From Streptomyces sp. Edi2 (GTDB lineage: Bacteria > Actinomycetota > Actinomycetes > Streptomycetales > Streptomycetaceae), in assembly GCF_040253635.1 (NCBI RefSeq), contig NZ_JBEJGX010000003.1, positions 7,837,501 through 7,901,500 of the forward strand: a DNA stretch of 64,000 bases, given 5' to 3'. Within the stretch, counting starts at the first letter, position 1. Every line of letters starts with the position of its first letter. The notes below the pieces were generated by a model. That model was not told the DNA's origin. It was given only the letters and a program-made list of their open reading frames with translations, and did no database searches. A program made the position numbers and the translations under genes. Of this stretch, positions 9,274 through 16,478 are shown one piece after another.

Positions 9274-9430
9274 TCGCCTAGGCGAGGAGCAACGGCCGGG
9301 GACGGGCCCCGCGGTGGTCCTGCCCCCGCTCCTGCCCTCGCTCCTGTCCTAGCTCCCGTCCTTGGTCAGGTCCTCGGTCCGGTCCTCCCGGCCCCGGTCG
9401 ATTGTCAGTGGTCGCCCTTACCGTGGAGAC

Positions 9431-9952
9431 ATGACTGAGAACACGGGGATCTCATACGTCAAGGGGGACGCCACAGCGCCGCACGGCGAGGGCGTCAAGG
9501 TGATCGTGCATCTCTGCAACGACCTGGGCGGCTGGGGCAAGGGCTTTGTGCTTGCGCTCTCCCGGCGTTGGCCCGAGCCGGAGGTCGCCTACCGCCGGTG
9601 GCACCGCGAGCGTGCGCGGAACGACTTCGGGCTGGGCGCGGCTCAGTTCGTCCAGGTCGCGGACCAGCTCTGGGTGGCCAACGTCGTCGGGCAGCGGGGA
9701 ATCCTCTCCCGAGCTCCCGGCTCCGTCCGAGCCGGGGAGACTCCGCAGGGCAGCAAAGGTGCCCCCGTGCGGTACGAGGCCATCGACGCCGGACTCGGCC
9801 GGGTCGCGGACCGGGCCAGGAAACTCGGCGCCTCGGTCCATATGCCACGGATCGGCTACGGCCTGGCGGGAGGAGAGTGGTCCCGGGTGGAGCCGCTGAT
9901 ATCCGGGCGGCTCACTCGGCGCGGCATAGGGGTGACGGTCTACGACCGCTGA
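9431..9952 (+). CDS. Macro-domain protein (ADP-ribose binding or hydrolysing)
   Basis: A 173-aa protein made almost wholly of one macro domain. The first strand ends in ISYVKGDAT, the usual KGDIT-type motif. HLCNDLGGWGKGFVLALSRRW is the glycine-rich ADP-ribose-binding loop, and MPRIGYGLAGGEW corresponds to the second phosphate-binding loop. Macro domains bind or remove ADP-ribose or related metabolites (known). ATG 9431 has GTGGAG upstream. It stands alone, convergent with the sphingomyelinase-like gene, and follows a C/T-rich degenerate 12-bp repeat at about 9316-9365. Substrate unknown. Confidence 0.82.
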   Translation: MTENTGISYVKGDATAPHGEGVKVIVHLCNDLGGWGKGFVLALSRRWPEPEVAYRRWHRERARNDFGLGAAQFVQVADQLWVANVVGQRGILSRAPGSVRAGETPQGSKGAPVRYEAIDAGLGRVADRARKLGASVHMPRIGYGLAGGEWSRVEPLISGRLTRRGIGVTVYDR

Positions 9953-9996
9953 AGCCCCTGGTCGCCGCCGCCCAAGACCGCAGTACGGCCGCGGGT

Positions 9997-10968
9997 TCAG
10001 CTGCCGATCAGCGGATAGTGATCGGAGAGATTGGTGTAGGTGTATTTCTTGCCCCAGCTGGAGACCGTCCAGGGCGCCGACTCCTCCTGGACCACGGTGT
10101 TCCGCCAACCGGCGGGCCGGGCGTGACCCTTGCGGTGGAGGACATAGTCGAGGTCCTCGCGGGGGTCGTTCGGGTAGCGGTACTTCGCGATCGAGTTTTC
10201 CTGGGTGTCGAAGGAGTAGGGGTGACCCGTGCGACTGTCGGCCGGCGCCAGATCGGCGTTGCGGAGCAGTGCGTCGTATTCGGCGCTGTGTGAGTCGATG
10301 TTCAGATCGCCGGCGACCAGCACCTCTTCGTCCGCCGGGATGTTCTTGGCGTCGAGAAAGGCGTCCATCTCCTTGAGCTGCTTGGCGCGGTCGGCGGCCG
10401 CTTCTCCCGCCTTGCAGCCCGAGTCGGTGGACTGGGTGTGGGTGCCGACAACATGCACCCTGGTGCCGTTGACGTCCAACACCGCATAGACGAAGCCCTT
10501 GTTGGAGAAGTAGTCCGAGCCGCAGGCGTCCTTGTAGATGTACTGCTCCTTGCGCAGGACCGGCCACTTGCTCAGCAGGGTCACCCCGCCGTCCTCCGGG
10601 GTGACGGTGGAGTAGGCGCCGCCGGTGGCGTCCCAGCCGCTCCTGCTCCGGCCCACCACGGGGGTCTGGTACGGATACTGCGCCGCGGCCCGGGATTTCA
10701 GTGCATCGGAGGAGGAGTTGTCGAAGGCTTCCTGGAGGACGACGACATCATTGCCCTGGAAGAAGTCCGCGGCCGCGAGTGCCTGGGTGCGGTGGTCCTG
10801 GCCCCAGTTGGGGTAGAGATTCTTGCTCATCAGGAAGGTGTTGTAGCTGAGCACCTTGAGACGCGGGGCGTCGGCGGCCGACGCGGGCGGTGCGGCGGCC
10901 ACTGTGACCGCGGCAAGGGTTGCGGCGAGGGCGGCGATCCGGGACGTGCGCAGCGATGAGTGCGGCAC
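9997..10968 (-). CDS. Secreted sphingomyelin phosphodiesterase-like protein
   Basis: A 323-aa secreted enzyme of the DNase I-like endonuclease/exonuclease/phosphatase fold, closest to bacterial neutral sphingomyelinases. A signal peptide covers residues 1-31 (ending PPASAAD). Motifs in order: LKVLSYNTFLM; VVLQEAFDNSSSDAL, with the metal-binding Glu; GTHTQSTD; GDLNIDSHSAEYDALL; DLDYVLHRKG; and NLSDHYPLIGS, with the catalytic Asp-His. These match the metal-dependent phosphodiesterase core. GTG 10968 is chosen because GGGAG lies 6-7 bases upstream. It probably cleaves sphingomyelin or another phosphodiester lipid outside the cell; the substrate is inferred. A palindrome lies about 60 bp upstream. 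Confidence 0.85.
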   Translation of the reverse strand: MPHSSLRTSRIAALAATLAAVTVAAAPPASAADAPRLKVLSYNTFLMSKNLYPNWGQDHRTQALAAADFFQGNDVVVLQEAFDNSSSDALKSRAAAQYPYQTPVVGRSRSGWDATGGAYSTVTPEDGGVTLLSKWPVLRKEQYIYKDACGSDYFSNKGFVYAVLDVNGTRVHVVGTHTQSTDSGCKAGEAAADRAKQLKEMDAFLDAKNIPADEEVLVAGDLNIDSHSAEYDALLRNADLAPADSRTGHPYSFDTQENSIAKYRYPNDPREDLDYVLHRKGHARPAGWRNTVVQEESAPWTVSSWGKKYTYTNLSDHYPLIGS

Positions 10969-11026
10969 TGAATCTCCCTGTGGGGGTGGGGACTTGCTCC
11001 GGCGACGCCTATCCAAGCAGCTGGAA

Positions 11027-11040
11027 TTACCTCTAGGTAA
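11027..11040. promoter_or_regulatory. Palindrome upstream of the sphingomyelinase-like gene
   Basis: TTACCTCTAGGTAA is a perfect 6-2-6 inverted repeat 59 bp before the GTG of the phosphodiesterase gene, in an AT-rich patch of otherwise GC-rich DNA. It fits an operator or promoter-overlapping site. The regulator is unknown; it does not match the Pho box or the long iron box I know. Confidence 0.4.
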
Positions 11041-11209
11041 CCTTCTGGGGGGTGCGAGATGGACAGCCCGAAGCTCCGACCGCTGATGTCGTGGGGAGCG
11101 CATGGTCCACCGGCAGCCGGTACCCGAGCCTCCGCCTGGCGCCTGGGGCCTGGCGCCTGGGCCCTAAGGCTCGGGTTCGTGGGGCTCGGGCGGGTCCCGG
11201 GTTCCCGGG

Positions 11210-12901
11210 TCAGGGGCAGGGCTGCCGGGCCGCGGGAACCGGGCCGCAGGTGGTGTGTACGGCGGCCAGGGCGGTGATGATGCTCTGGGTCCAGGAGAGC
11301 ATGGTGCGTTCCCGTGTTGCCGGATCGTCGCAGGCCGGGCGGCCGAAGGCGCCGCAAGGGCTTTGCTGGGCGAGGAGAAAGGCGATCGCGTCGCGGGTGA
11401 TGCGGTGCTGTGCCCGGCCGGTGCGAGACCAGTCCCGGACCAGGGCGGCAATGTGCCCCAGGCGGTAGTTCTTCCAGGCGTGGGGAAGGGTGGCAGCGGC
11501 CGTCGTCGGTGCTGAGTACGGTGCGTCTACTCTCTCGTCCCCCAGCGCGGCCGCGCACCCGGGGGAGAGCAGCCCCAGGTCGACGAGGCGTTGGGCGTTG
11601 CACGCGGCCTGCGGCGGAACGTCCTCCAGGAGTTCGACGGCAGCGGCGGTGGACTTGAGGAAGGCGTCGAGTGACGTGCAGGTGAGCGCGTGAGTCCGCA
11701 GACCGAACGCGAACTCGCCCACGACCTCCATCCCGTGTCCCTGCCACACGTCCGCGTCCACGTCCGCGAGACGTCCGGAGAATTCCAGGAGCAGGGGACG
11801 GGCGAGCTCGGGTTCCCCCAAGGCCTCGGCCGCATGCGCGACAGCTGCCGCGGCCGGCAGGTACGTGACAGGGTCATGGCGCCGGGTCGCGTCGGCCAGC
11901 CACACCACCGCCTGCCGCAGCGGTTCCTCCACGCTCAGGTGGGGCTTCGGCGCGGGCGGCCGGTGCCTGCGCACCACCCTGGGACTGCGGTCCAAGAGCG
12001 CGGCCAGGGCGGCGACGATGGTGGTGTGGTAGCCGGTGGCCCAGTGTTCGTACGCGTCGTCCCCGTCGGCCAGTTCGGGGTGGACCACACCAGGGGGCCC
12101 GTTGACCCGTCCGTCAGCCTCTTGCACGGCGGCGAGGAACTTCCATGCCCGGCGGGCTTCCTGGGAGTCCCGCACCCCGAGGCACAGCAGACAGCACAGG
12201 AGTTCCCCCACCAGGTCGGCATTCTCCTGGCCGAGGGTGAGCACGAGCAGAGCTTCGAGCAGTTCCACCGCCGCGCCCGCGTCGAAGTCCCGTGGCCAGC
12301 GGGGCTCGCGGAGGCCGAAGTCCGTGGCGTAGAAGATCGTGTGGGTGATGGCGTAGATGTCGCGGTCGGTGAGCTTGGCGACATTGGGGCCGTTGCAGAG
12401 CAGGGTGAACGGCAGGACGTCGTCCATCTCCGGCAGCGTGTGGCGGACGCCGCACAACTCCAGGGTGTGCAGCAGATCGAGCTGCCGGTACGGGATCCGT
12501 TCGAAGACCGTCGCGTACCCTCCGGCCGCGGCCTGCGTGATGACGTGCCGGAATTCCGGGTCCTCGCGTCCGCAGAGCCGGAGTGCCGCATAGGTCCCCG
12601 CGTACAACAGGAGGGCTGCTTCATCCCGGGCGATCAGCTCCCGGTAGGAGGGGCGGGCCGTGATCTCCTCGATCTGAGTGAGGAGGGCCGCGTAGTCGTG
12701 CTCCAGTGGCTCCGGGTCGAGGCGCGCCCGCAGGCCCACGAGGAAGGCGGTTTCGATGAGCGCCTTGCGGGCGAACAACACCCGGTCCGTGGCGGCTCCG
12801 GCTGGATCGATCAGATGGCGGCGCGCAGCGAGCCAGGCGACTGCCCGGGTCTCCACCGCGCGCCTTTGTGACATTCCGTCACCGGGTTGCGTCATGTCCA
12901 T
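11210..12901 (-). CDS. Helical protein of unknown function (possibly DUF6895-like)
   Basis: A 563-aa cytoplasmic-looking protein with no signal peptide or clear membrane segment. The composition is Leu/Ala-rich and strongly helical, for example AAVELLEALLVLTLGQENADLVGELLCCLLCL. Conserved-looking polar spots include FYATDFGLREPRWP and HTIFYATDFG. It recalls streptomycete proteins annotated DUF6895, from memory and not checked. Start: ATG 12901 has GGGAGG six bases upstream; an in-frame TTG at 12931 is possible. It follows a 70-aa gene by 33 bp on the same strand, so the two are probably co-transcribed. No enzyme motif is seen, and I cannot assign a function. Confidence 0.6.
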   Translation of the reverse strand: MDMTQPGDGMSQRRAVETRAVAWLAARRHLIDPAGAATDRVLFARKALIETAFLVGLRARLDPEPLEHDYAALLTQIEEITARPSYRELIARDEAALLLYAGTYAALRLCGREDPEFRHVITQAAAGGYATVFERIPYRQLDLLHTLELCGVRHTLPEMDDVLPFTLLCNGPNVAKLTDRDIYAITHTIFYATDFGLREPRWPRDFDAGAAVELLEALLVLTLGQENADLVGELLCCLLCLGVRDSQEARRAWKFLAAVQEADGRVNGPPGVVHPELADGDDAYEHWATGYHTTIVAALAALLDRSPRVVRRHRPPAPKPHLSVEEPLRQAVVWLADATRRHDPVTYLPAAAAVAHAAEALGEPELARPLLLEFSGRLADVDADVWQGHGMEVVGEFAFGLRTHALTCTSLDAFLKSTAAAVELLEDVPPQAACNAQRLVDLGLLSPGCAAALGDERVDAPYSAPTTAAATLPHAWKNYRLGHIAALVRDWSRTGRAQHRITRDAIAFLLAQQSPCGAFGRPACDDPATRERTMLSWTQSIITALAAVHTTCGPVPAARQPCP

Positions 12902-12934
12902 CGGATGCCTCCCGGCGATCGGTGCAGTCAACGA

Positions 12935-13147
12935 TCAGTTGCGCGCAGCGGAGTCGTCGGGCTCCGCGACCTGGTTGGCGACCACCAGGACGTAGCGCTC
13001 CCAGGCGAGTACGTAGCCGGCCACATCGTCGAGCTGGCTGACCTGATCTACGACTCGCTCCAGCGGAACGCTGAGGTCGACGAGTCCGCTCGTTCTCAGG
13101 AAGTCGAGTGCCTTGCGGGCGTCAACCGGAGGGGGAGGACAGGACAT
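12935..13147 (-). CDS. Small protein of unknown function (70 aa) preceding the helical protein
   Basis: A 70-aa product beginning MSCPPPPVDARKALDFLRTS, then LVDLSVPLERVVDQVSQLDD, then GYVLAWERYVLVVANQVAEP. ATG 13147 is preceded by an excellent AAAGGAG ribosome binding site. The middle is predicted helical and the C-terminal third is amphipathic with an aromatic W-E-R-Y. Its stop lies 33 bp before the next gene, whose ribosome binding site is in that gap. It could be a partner, adaptor or precursor peptide for the 563-aa protein; no leader/core cleavage motif is seen and no modification enzyme is nearby. Real coding is supported by the ribosome binding site and gene packing. Confidence 0.6.
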   Translation of the reverse strand: MSCPPPPVDARKALDFLRTSGLVDLSVPLERVVDQVSQLDDVAGYVLAWERYVLVVANQVAEPDDSAARN

Positions 13148-13687
13148 GTGTTGCTCCTTTCGGGTGGTTCGGGCAGATGTCGCGAGTGTCGCGTTACGTG
13201 ATGCCCTTGTCACTATCTGCGCCCGGCAAGGAAAAGTGGCGATGCCGTCAACCCAGCTCATGGGGGGTTATCTCAAGGCAAAATCACCCTTACGGTCTAA
13301 TGTCGCTCCAGGGGATGTGGTGGCTGCGGTGTGGCATGTGACATGCGGCGGGATGACGGGTGGAGGGTGGAGTTGCTTCATGGGGTGCGCCATGGGGGTG
13401 GGGTGGGGGGCGTGGTGATCTCCCCGCGGCGGCGCAGCGGCCCTGGAGTGGTCCGTCTGCAGTGGCCGGCCGTGGCGATCTGCCTCTGGTGCACACGCCC
13501 CCGGCCCGATCGAGGGCAACTCGCCTGTGCGCAAGCCTCGTTCCATGCCGACCCGGTCGGGCGCGTCCATGCGGCAGAGGTGGTGAAGGGGCGCACCGGC
13601 CGGGCACGGTACGGCCCTTCAGTGCCGAGCCGGCCGGGCGCGCCCCGTGCATCCGTTGCGTCCACCAGCCACCGGACTCGCCGTATC
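13148..13687. other. Divergent intergenic region, 540 bp
   Basis: No supported gene. Bases 13150-13330 are less GC-rich than the surroundings and presumably carry the promoter of the 70-aa gene on the minus strand. Bases 13330-13680 are GC-rich and hold only short overlapping frames. The 30 bases before and after 13688 are AT-rich (ATGATTAATGACATG) and probably form the 5' region of the next gene. Confidence 0.5.
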
Positions 13688-14626
13688 ATGATTAATGACA
13701 TGAATACGGTAGAAAATTATCCAAAACCCCCTCCGGTCGGAGGTGTGCTCTGGTCGCTGGCCGGCGACGTCCGCATTCTGCTGACCCTGCCGGCCGCGCT
13801 GACGATGCAGGTCGCGCACCCGGCGGTGGGTGCCGGAGTGGATGACCACTCCGTGTTCCGTACGGACCCGTGGGGGCGCGGGGAGCGGTCGCTGACCTCG
13901 TTGCAGCTGTGGGTGTACGGAGGCGAGGGTGCGGCCGCGGAGGGGCGCCGGCTGCGGCAGCTGCACAAGACCATTCAGGGGACCGACGCGCACGGCCGCA
14001 AGTATCACGCGCTCACCCCCGCGTACTACGCCTGGGTGCACGCCACCGGCTATCCCGTCTTCCGGAACGCGCAGCGCTATCTCGGGCGTCCCTTCACCGA
14101 GGCGCAGGAGCGGCAGCTGTATGCGGAATGGCTCCAGGTGGGGCGGGTCCTGGGGATCCACGACCGCGATATGCCGCGGTCCGTCGAGGAGTTCTGGCCT
14201 TACTACCAGAAGGTTCTTGACAACGAGCTCGAAGACACCGTTGTGGTGCGGGAGTTGGTGGCGAGGAATCCGTCGTTGCCGGTCCCGGACCGTGGTCCGT
14301 GGTGGCTGCGGCTGCTCCTCCGGCTGACGTGGCCGTGGCTGTGCCCGCGGTTCGCCCGCTTCCGGCGCTTCCTCACGATCGGCCTGATGCCGCCGGACGC
14401 CCGGTGTGCCCTCGGGCTGGAATGGACGGACGCACAGGAGCGCAGGCTGCGCCGCTTCGGGCGGGTCGTCCGCGCCGTGGTCCCGGTGCTTCCGGAGCGC
14501 CTGCGCTTCCTGCCGGTCGCTCGCCGGGCCCGGCGAGCGGCACGCGGGCAGGCGGCACGCGGACAGACGGCGCGCAGGCAGGCGGCGCCCGACCAGGCGT
14601 CGCTCGGGCACGCCGCGCCCGGGTAG
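13688..14626 (+). CDS. MpaB/DUF2236 family oxygenase-like protein
   Basis: A 312-aa protein of the DUF2236 (latex clearing protein / MpaB-like) family. Motifs: LTLPAALTMQVAHPAVGAGV, with a conserved His in AHP; FRTDPWGRGERSLTSLQLWVYG; AYYAWVHATGYPVF, with H in WVHAT; and HDRDMPRSVEEFWPYY. These His-containing helices are associated with heme or oxygenase function in the family. Start: ATG 13688, or ATG 13700 four codons later; neither has a good ribosome binding site. The last ~30 residues are a pentapeptide repeat (AARGQ, AARGQ, TARRQ) encoded by a 15-bp tandem repeat ending at the stop codon, an unusual basic tail likely of recent origin. Confidence 0.75.
   Translation: MINDMNTVENYPKPPPVGGVLWSLAGDVRILLTLPAALTMQVAHPAVGAGVDDHSVFRTDPWGRGERSLTSLQLWVYGGEGAAAEGRRLRQLHKTIQGTDAHGRKYHALTPAYYAWVHATGYPVFRNAQRYLGRPFTEAQERQLYAEWLQVGRVLGIHDRDMPRSVEEFWPYYQKVLDNELEDTVVVRELVARNPSLPVPDRGPWWLRLLLRLTWPWLCPRFARFRRFLTIGLMPPDARCALGLEWTDAQERRLRRFGRVVRAVVPVLPERLRFLPVARRARRAARGQAARGQTARRQAAPDQASLGHAAPG
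14549..14624 (+). repeat. 15-bp tandem repeat forming the C-terminal tail of the MpaB-like protein
   Basis: About five 15-bp units run in frame to the stop codon: GCACGCGGGCAGGCG, GCACGCGGACAGACG, GCGCGCAGGCAGGCG, GCGCCCGACCAGGCG and a more diverged TCGCTCGGGCACGCC. They encode consecutive pentapeptides. Divergence rises toward the 3' end. Confidence 0.65.
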
Positions 14627-14630
14627 ACAA

Positions 14631-14710
14631 AGCGAAGCCGGCCGGAGCCGGGGGATCACCCCAGGCTCCGGCCGGATCGCTGCCACGGGCGCCGGAGCGG
14701 GCGCCCGTGG
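14631..14710. terminator. Two hairpins between convergent genes
   Basis: The first hairpin pairs CCGGCCGGAGCC (14638-14649) with GGCTCCGGCCGG (14664-14675), with extra pairing outward to 14631 and 14681. The second pairs CCACGGGCGC (14683-14692) with GCGCCCGTGG (14701-14710). They likely stop transcription from the MpaB-like gene (+) and the M1 peptidase gene (-). Confidence 0.75.
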
Positions 14711-14716
14711 GCCGCG

Positions 14717-16204
14717 TCAGCGCCGGTGCACGTCGTGCGTGGCCGCGATCTGCTTCCACGACTTGGGCTCGGCGACCGGCGACTTCCCCGCGCCGAATGC
14801 CTGCTTGCCCGCGCCCACCGCGGGCTTGGACGGCTGGAACAGCCAGGTGTCGAAGAACCCGGCCAGATTCTTGCCGGACTTCTTCTCGGCGAACTTCACG
14901 AAGTCGGCCACCGAGGCGTTGCCGTACCTGTGCTCCGTCGGCCAGGTCTTGAGGAGCCCGAAGAAGGCCTTGTCGCCGATCTTGTTGCGGAGCGCCTGGA
15001 GGGCCAGCGCGCCACGGTCGTAGACGGCGTCGTCGAACTGGTTCTCCGCGCCGGGGTTGCCCGGCTTGACCTTCCAGAACGGATCGTCGGCCGGGTGCTG
15101 GGCGTAGACGTAGTCCGCGAGCTCCTGAGCGGTGCCCTCGCCCTCCTTCTCGGACCACAGCCACTGGCTGTACGAGGCGAAGCCCTCGTTGATCCAGATG
15201 TCCTTCCAGTCCTTGAGCGAGACGCTGTCGCCGTACCACTGGTGGGCCAGCTCGTGCACCACGACGGAGACGTTCGTCCCGCGGTCGAAGGCCTTCTCGC
15301 CGTAGAACGGGCGGGTCTGGGTCTCCAGGGCGTAGTGGGCCGGAACGTTCGGCACATAGCCGCCCACCGCATTGAACGGGTAGGGGCCGAAGACGCTCTC
15401 CAGCCACTCGGTGGTCTCGGCGGTGCGCTCGATGCTGGCCCGGGCCGAGCCCGCGTTCGCACCGAGGTCCTTGCTGACCGCGTTGATGACCGGCAGGCCG
15501 TTCGCGGTCGTGTCGGTGGTGATGTCGAACTTGCCGACGGCCAGCGTCGTGAGGTACGTCGCCTGCGGCTTGTCCGAGCGCCAGTTGTAGCGCGTCCAGC
15601 CCAGCTTGGAGGACTGCGAGGCCAGCACGCCGTTGCTCAGCGCCTGGGTGCCGTCCGGGACCGCCACCGAGATGTCGTAGGTCGCCTTGTCGGTGGGGTG
15701 ATCATTGCTCGGGAACCACCACACGGCGGCGTCCGGCTCCTGTGCGATCACCCCGCCGTCGGGTGTACGGGCCCAGGCGCTGTAGTTGTCAATCTTCAGC
15801 TCCGAGGGCTTGCCCGCATAGCGCACCACGACGCTGATCTGCTTGCCCTTCTCCAGCGGCGTGGCCGGGGTGACCTCCAGCTCGTGCTTGCCGGACGTGG
15901 CGAAGGAGGCCTTCTTGCCGTTGATCCGGATCTCACTGACCTTGAGACCGAAGTCCAGGTTGAAGCGCGAGAGGTCCTGGGTGGTCCTGGCGAGCAGCGT
16001 CGCCGTGCCCTCCAGCAGGTCCGTCTTGGGCTGGTACTTGAGTCGCAGGTCGTAGTGGGAAACGTCGTATCCGCCGTTTCCGCTCTCGGGGTAGTAGCTG
16101 TCGCCCACACCCGGAGCGCCCGGGGTGAAGCCGGCCGCGGAGGCCGGGACCGCCAGCAGCAGGCTGAGTGCGGCGGCACCCGGGACCAGGAGTCTGTGAC
16201 GCAC
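14717..16204 (-). CDS. Secreted M1 family zinc metallopeptidase (aminopeptidase N-like)
   Basis: A 495-aa secreted peptidase. The signal peptide covers residues 1-24 (LLLAVPASAAG). The N-terminal beta domain resembles M1 saddle domains (HYDLRLKYQPKTDLLEGTATL). The active site is VVHELAHQWYGDSVSLKDW followed by IWINEGFASYSQWLW: HExxH plus the downstream NEGFA glutamate, the full zinc set. The family's exopeptidase GxMEN motif is less clear here (AHYALETQTRPFYG). It is shorter than the ~850-aa PepN because the large C-terminal superhelix is absent, as in streptomycete secreted M1 enzymes. GTG 16204 has GGAGGA upstream. Confidence 0.9.
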   Translation of the reverse strand: MRHRLLVPGAAALSLLLAVPASAAGFTPGAPGVGDSYYPESGNGGYDVSHYDLRLKYQPKTDLLEGTATLLARTTQDLSRFNLDFGLKVSEIRINGKKASFATSGKHELEVTPATPLEKGKQISVVVRYAGKPSELKIDNYSAWARTPDGGVIAQEPDAAVWWFPSNDHPTDKATYDISVAVPDGTQALSNGVLASQSSKLGWTRYNWRSDKPQATYLTTLAVGKFDITTDTTANGLPVINAVSKDLGANAGSARASIERTAETTEWLESVFGPYPFNAVGGYVPNVPAHYALETQTRPFYGEKAFDRGTNVSVVVHELAHQWYGDSVSLKDWKDIWINEGFASYSQWLWSEKEGEGTAQELADYVYAQHPADDPFWKVKPGNPGAENQFDDAVYDRGALALQALRNKIGDKAFFGLLKTWPTEHRYGNASVADFVKFAEKKSGKNLAGFFDTWLFQPSKPAVGAGKQAFGAGKSPVAEPKSWKQIAATHDVHRR

Positions 16205-16478
16205 GAGTCCTCCAACTCGTAGGGGGATGGCTCGAGTCAGACCCTATGTACTCCGTCGGGGCCGCGTCATGTACATGGCCTTATCTGACACATGACCGAC
16301 ATGAACCCCACCCGCGGGCCCCGTTGGCCGGCCGGTCGCAGCGAGCCGGCCGGGTTTCCCGTGAGCGCCGCACCCGGGGCCGCTTTCACCGGTGCCGCGT
16401 CCTCCGCTACGGCCGCGGCCGCCCTGCTTGCGGGACAGGCTCTTACGCACGGGAGTTGAGCCGCGCTACCGTCCGCCC
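16205..16478. other. Divergent region between M1 and S15 peptidases
   Basis: This 274-bp gap holds the divergent promoters of two secreted peptidase genes. An AT-richer patch at 16230-16300 (CTATGTACTCC, GTACATGGCC) is the likely promoter zone. No gene is supported. Confidence 0.5.

Noticed and set aside
9316..9400. Pyrimidine-rich 12-bp degenerate repeats considered as a CRISPR or regulatory array
   Set aside because: Units are contiguous without unique spacers and strongly diverged; only low-complexity sequence.
13360..13695. Frames of about 110 codons in the 540-bp gap before the MpaB-like gene
   Set aside because: Overlapping frames on both strands with Arg/Pro-rich translation and no ribosome binding site.
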